DNA of 25,384 nt from Trichomonas tenax. Lineage: Eukaryota; Parabasalia; Trichomonadida; Trichomonadidae. A program made the translations under genes and the position numbers. The stretch spans positions 1 through 25,384 of the forward strand of contig JALKBU010000769.1 of NCBI GenBank assembly GCA_023091735.1. The letters are read 5' to 3'. The notes beneath the pieces were generated by a model that searched no databases, had not been told where the DNA came from, and saw only the letters and a program-made list of their open reading frames with translations. Numbering within the stretch: the stretch's first letter is position 1; every line of letters starts with the position of its first letter. Positions 21,658 through 25,384 of this stretch are shown one piece after another.

Positions 21658-23763
21658 TTATTTTTGTGAATACATAACAATTAATCTCTGCTGTGGAGCA
21701 CTTAGAATATCAAAATATTTCGAAAATCGCTCCGGAGCCACTTTATAAAATATGCTTAGAATCATAATTATGCATCTTCTTGTAGAAGTACAAGAGGACT
21801 TGAGAATTGGAATAACATAGTCGCATATCATATTCATCAACTCGTGGACTTTGTCTGCATCGTGTGCTTGAAAATATTTGAGAATTGAATTCATAATGTG
21901 AGTTAAGTTTGGTGAATCTAAATCCTTCTTCTCTATATACTGGGAAACAATTTCTAATAAGTATTTCAGCGTTTCCTCATTACCAATAAATTGGACTAAT
22001 AATTCGATGTATTTTTGCTGATTTATCAAAGATTCGCTTCCTATGAGTATAAATAAAGAGTTAACAAACATAGAGAATGACATAACATCAAGTTTTGGTA
22101 CAATATTGACCAAAAATTGTGTAAAATTATCTATAATTTTAGTTTTGCCTTGTGCTATAGTGTCATCCCATAACGCAGCAAACTGTTCTTCGAAATTTGT
22201 AAGTTCTGATGGAGTCATATTATATATTTGGTTTAATATTGTGTCAACTTGAGCTGCCCAAGTATTTTCAGTAATGAATTTCATTATATTCTCTGTGAGT
22301 GATGTGTTTGTGTTAATTTCGAAATTTAACCGTTTTTGAATGGATTTCGAATATTTTTCAGGAATTATATCGCGAATGGATTTAAGGTATTGTATAATTG
22401 AATCATTTGGAACATAATCGTGAAATTGTTGAACGCAATTGTGAAAGAAAACAATAGAATCATTTCTAAAACCGCTTGGTGCATTAACGTATAATTGCGC
22501 GATTTCACTTATTGTATATACATCATTTACGATCTCTAAGAGATTCATATCGAAAGAAAACGCGCTAATTAATTCAAGAATTTTGTATTTAAATTCATTT
22601 GAGTATTTTGGTATCAAATATTCTAACACATAGCTCCACATAGTATATTGGCTGACATATCTTGAACCAATTATAATTGATTCGGGTATTAATTCTTCTA
22701 ATCCTTCTAATTTATTGATTTGATCTGTCTGTATGATTTCCTCGAGCATGTTTAGGAATTGTGTAGTAATTTTAACCGATGTTGGTGGCATTAGCTCGTC
22801 GATTGTAATTTCTGGATTTTCATCTTGTGTTTTTATTGTAATTGACGCTTGATTTTCTTTATATTCATTCTCTAAAAGATCTTCTACTTTAAGATCTTCG
22901 TTATTTTTCACGAACGAGACTCTTCTGCGTTTTTTAGCTTCATATGGCGAACTTGATGAAGATTTATATTTGATTGGTATTGGAATACGCGATGGCGATG
23001 CTGATGGTGCTCTATTTGGCGTCTTTAATATTCCTTTTTTAGGATTTGGTTTAGGTTTGTAAGAAATTCTCGAAACAGGAGAACACGGTGTAGAAACCGG
23101 GATTTCCTGTATTTGTTTGATTTTTTTGGCCGCTTTACGAACTTCTGGTGTTGGATCTGTATAAAGTTGGCTAAAAACGTGATCAATGTTTTGTTGTAAT
23201 CCTTGAACGATTTTTTGAGGCCAGTTATTTGTAATGTACTCCAAAGCTTGGGCCACAATCAATCTAGAAGCTGGAGATTTATTTGATGAAGCTGTTAGAA
23301 ATGATCTGGCGACTCTTCTATGTGTCACATAAGTGTATATAGATTTTATTGCCGCGGAACACGATTTTGAGATGAATTGAGTGCCATTTGGAATTTGTTT
23401 AAATAAACTTTGTATTAAAATGTCGGAAGAATTTGCGAATCCTGACTTTAATTCGACGGCGCATGCTGTAATTAGTAATGTTGCCCACCTTACTAAAGTA
23501 GTTCTCGAATCTAAAACGCAATTTGCGATTCCTGCTGATAAAATCGTAAAATCACAACCAGGAAACTTATTTATATTTCCTTTTAAGTACATCATTGCGC
23601 TCTTCAATCCTTGACAACGAACTTCCCAATCATTTTTGTTATTAAGCATGTCCTCGATGTCATCCATCACAGCCAATGCATCAGACGAAGAGCTGACTTT
23701 AATCGCCGTTACCATGCCAAGCGGATCTTTGGATTCGTTTGGACTGTGGCGCGGAGAATCCAT
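21658..23763 (-). CDS. CLASP-like TOG-domain microtubule protein
   Basis: With ATG at 23761-23763 the protein has 701 residues; the frame is open 18 codons further but without an ATG. CLASP proteins bind tubulin and stabilise growing microtubule ends. A TOG domain of the CLASP_N type covers about 30-222, with the inter-helix loop NDWEVRCQGLK, a DSRTTLVRWATLL turn and the final DPTPEVRKAAKKIKQ. A Ser/Pro/Lys-rich linker (about 225-290) holds SPSRIPIP, an EB1-binding SxIP motif, and KKRRRVSF, which contains a PP1-docking RVSF. The C-terminal 380 residues are helical, probably further TOG-like or dimerisation repeats. The stop is TAAA. Only one clear TOG is seen, where animal CLASPs have two or three. 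Confidence 0.85.
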   Translation of the reverse strand: MDSPRHSPNESKDPLGMVTAIKVSSSSDALAVMDDIEDMLNNKNDWEVRCQGLKSAMMYLKGNINKFPGCDFTILSAGIANCVLDSRTTLVRWATLLITACAVELKSGFANSSDILIQSLFKQIPNGTQFISKSCSAAIKSIYTYVTHRRVARSFLTASSNKSPASRLIVAQALEYITNNWPQKIVQGLQQNIDHVFSQLYTDPTPEVRKAAKKIKQIQEIPVSTPCSPVSRISYKPKPNPKKGILKTPNRAPSASPSRIPIPIKYKSSSSSPYEAKKRRRVSFVKNNEDLKVEDLLENEYKENQASITIKTQDENPEITIDELMPPTSVKITTQFLNMLEEIIQTDQINKLEGLEELIPESIIIGSRYVSQYTMWSYVLEYLIPKYSNEFKYKILELISAFSFDMNLLEIVNDVYTISEIAQLYVNAPSGFRNDSIVFFHNCVQQFHDYVPNDSIIQYLKSIRDIIPEKYSKSIQKRLNFEINTNTSLTENIMKFITENTWAAQVDTILNQIYNMTPSELTNFEEQFAALWDDTIAQGKTKIIDNFTQFLVNIVPKLDVMSFSMFVNSLFILIGSESLINQQKYIELLVQFIGNEETLKYLLEIVSQYIEKKDLDSPNLTHIMNSILKYFQAHDADKVHELMNMICDYVIPILKSSCTSTRRCIIMILSIFYKVAPERFSKYFDILSAPQQRLIVMYSQK

Positions 23764-24154
23764 CTGAACTTTGAAGTTTGTTTTTATTTTTCGATTTTCA
23801 TGAAAATCAGCGTACAAACTAATGGAGTCCTATATATTATTATTTCAAAATATTTGCCTGGAAAAAGACAATAATCGAATATTGATATTTTATAATATCA
23901 TACAAATAACAAAAAAGAGAAAAGGTTGAAGATCTATTTCTCGAGCATATAATACCTATAATTAGATTTAGTCATCTGGATATAATTTGCAAAATTGCAA
24001 AAATATACAAACATTTCATCATTATTCTCATTAGAAATAAACATAACTTTTCATGGTGTTATATCAATAAATCGATTGATGTTACAAAATGCTTAATATT
24101 TTTTCGAGGAAATAAAGGTATCTAAAATTGATATGAATTGATGTTGGATTGCAA
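23764..24154. other. Intergenic stretch without a recognised feature
   Basis: About 390 AT-rich bases between the thioredoxin stop and the CLASP start. It should contain the CLASP promoter. No initiator that fits the trichomonad consensus fully is near the ATG. No gene or repeat was seen. Confidence 0.6.
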
Positions 24155-24496
24155 TTACTGACACTTTTGAATGCATTCTCTAATCCTTTGAGTATTTCCA
24201 CCATATAATTCATCAAATATTTTATATCCTTGTTTGGAGTTGTCTGCTTTCAGGAAATAGACGCATGGGAGGGATGTTGGATCGAAGTGATATCCACACT
24301 CTTTGTTCTTGTCAACATCAATCTTAATAAACGTGACATTTTTGAATTCTTCAGAAATTTGAGGTAAAACTTGACCAAGCCTCTGGCAGGAGCCACACCA
24401 CTCAGCAAACACATCCACAACCACAAGGCCACCCGCCTGCTTAATTTTCTCTTTTAACTCTTTAACACCGCCTCCAAAGTTGAGAACTTCAGCCAT
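24155..24496 (-). CDS. Thioredoxin with WCGSC active site
   Basis: This 113-residue single-domain thioredoxin reduces protein disulfides and would be recharged by thioredoxin reductase; trichomonads use such a system to remove peroxide. Visible features are the first strands and buried Asp (VVVDVFAEW, D28), the active site W33-C34-G35-S36-C37, the strand FIKIDVDKNKE, the cis-proline P77 in SLPCVYF, and the glycine pair near 99-100. The active site has Ser where the family usually has Pro, and a Cys follows the cis-proline. There are further Cys at 67, 108 and 112. No signal peptide is present, so it is probably cytosolic. The ATG at 24494-24496 is the first in the frame. Confidence 0.93.
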   Translation of the reverse strand: MAEVLNFGGGVKELKEKIKQAGGLVVVDVFAEWCGSCQRLGQVLPQISEEFKNVTFIKIDVDKNKECGYHFDPTSLPCVYFLKADNSKQGYKIFDELYGGNTQRIRECIQKCQ

Positions 24497-24503
24497 TTTT
24501 TTA

Positions 24504-24511
24504 TCAAATGA
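24504..24511 (-). promoter_or_regulatory. Candidate initiator of the thioredoxin gene
   Basis: On the minus strand TCATTTGA lies just upstream of the start codon. It fits the trichomonad initiator consensus TCA-pyrimidine-A/T, with transcription from the A. That would give a 5' leader of about 13 bases, typical for these organisms. The motif is short and could be chance. Confidence 0.4.
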
Positions 24512-25384
24512 TCATTTTACAAAACCGTATTTTATGAACCTTATTTTGAAAACCTTTGATTCTTGCTTTTTAGAGACCATTGATCATTAAAATTTCCGAA
24601 AAATCAACAAATATCAACCTAATGGAATAAAATCGCTGAATCTAAGATGTTTGAAAATCATATCAAAATTTAAAAAATCTCAAACCCCGGCTAAAAATAG
24701 AGTTTTGAAGAAATTAACACTATAAAAATGTTTCTTTTTATATTCTTCATATATACACAAGTTTTGAAATAAAACAGAAATACCCTACTTTTCCTACTAT
24801 AGACTTTTTGAAAAAAACTTTTTTTTAGAAAAAATCCTCAATATCACAGCAAATTCAAAAATAAACACAACGTTATTAACAGCATCAGGAGTGTGACAAT
24901 GTGGTATGGCACAAACCTCGAACAAAGATATTTCATCATCGCATTTCATGCAATTTGCGCTTCATAAAACTCGATGAATATGAATATCTGGAGCCTGATA
25001 ATTTGCATTATATATACCCATATATATGTGCACTGATTCACAGTATCAAAACTGAAAAGTAAGGATTCGACTTATTATGATTGCCTTACCTATAGAATAT
25101 TTCAACCAAATACATATATGTTGTAGTTTATATGCCACTTATTCGTTTTAACTATGAATGAAATGAAATAACTATAATTGATAATTGTTCATAATATTAT
25201 GCTATAATTGTGTTATAAATGGAAAAATATATGGTATAGCTCCAACATATTTGAAATATTATGTTTATTATTGCTGTTAGCGTAAAAACACATATGAAAT
25301 TGGAAATTTCATTCTAAAACTATGAATTCAACATATATAAAATATTCAAAATGATCAGAAAACTAAAAGTAATGATAAATACAG
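24512..25384. other. Terminal intergenic stretch without a recognised feature
   Basis: About 870 AT-rich bases to the end of the window. No gene, partial gene, RNA gene or ordered repeat could be supported. There are scattered ATATATA runs only. Confidence 0.6.

Noticed and set aside
19575..25384. tRNA or other structured RNA genes in the spacers
   Set aside because: I looked for cloverleaf-like arms and T-loop GTTCRA sequence with matching stems and found none that hold together.

Overview
The window looks like nuclear DNA of a parabasalid protist, most likely a trichomonad (Tritrichomonas or Trichomonas type). This rests on the AT-rich composition, a 7.8-kb BEACH gene with no intron, very short gene flanks, UAAA overlapping several stop codons (the known trichomonad poly(A) context), and a Maverick/Polinton-type element with KilA-N genes. 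TAA, TAG and TGA all act as stops. The species is inferred; no rRNA or tRNA gene was seen to confirm it.

Bases 1 to about 6,660 are one side of a Maverick/Polinton-like mobile element. It holds the 3' end of an unidentified gene, a retroviral-type integrase, a KilA-N protein, an unknown acidic-tailed protein, a small T5orf172/GIY-YIG-like protein, a KilA-N gene that has lost its 3' end against an inverted gene, a small basic protein, a phage tail-collar/fibre-like protein with three HxH motifs, and an HNH homing-endonuclease-like gene broken by one base. The polymerase, packaging ATPase, protease and main capsid genes expected of such elements would lie to the left, outside the window. The genes share an AT-rich upstream motif that the host genes lack. 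Spacers carry a repeated 3' module with a (CTAA)n tract that places stops in all six frames. GC-rich palindromes are scattered through spacers and, in frame, through coding regions. Direct repeats flank the tail-fibre and HNH genes.

Bases 6,660 to 8,016 are a transition zone: a short helical ORF that may be a host-gene remnant, an 11-unit array with a period of about 18 bp and a TGCA core, and a small three-helix membrane protein gene with a one-base frame break in a homopolymer.

Bases 8,017 to 25,384 carry ordinary-looking host genes, mostly on the minus strand: a 2,602-aa BEACH protein, a fragment of a large secreted or surface repeat protein (plus strand), a coiled-coil protein, a compact atypical E2F with two winged helices, a CLASP-like TOG protein with an EB1-binding SxIP motif and a PP1-docking RVSF motif, and a thioredoxin with a WCGSC active site. 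They share no pathway and appear to be independent transcription units.
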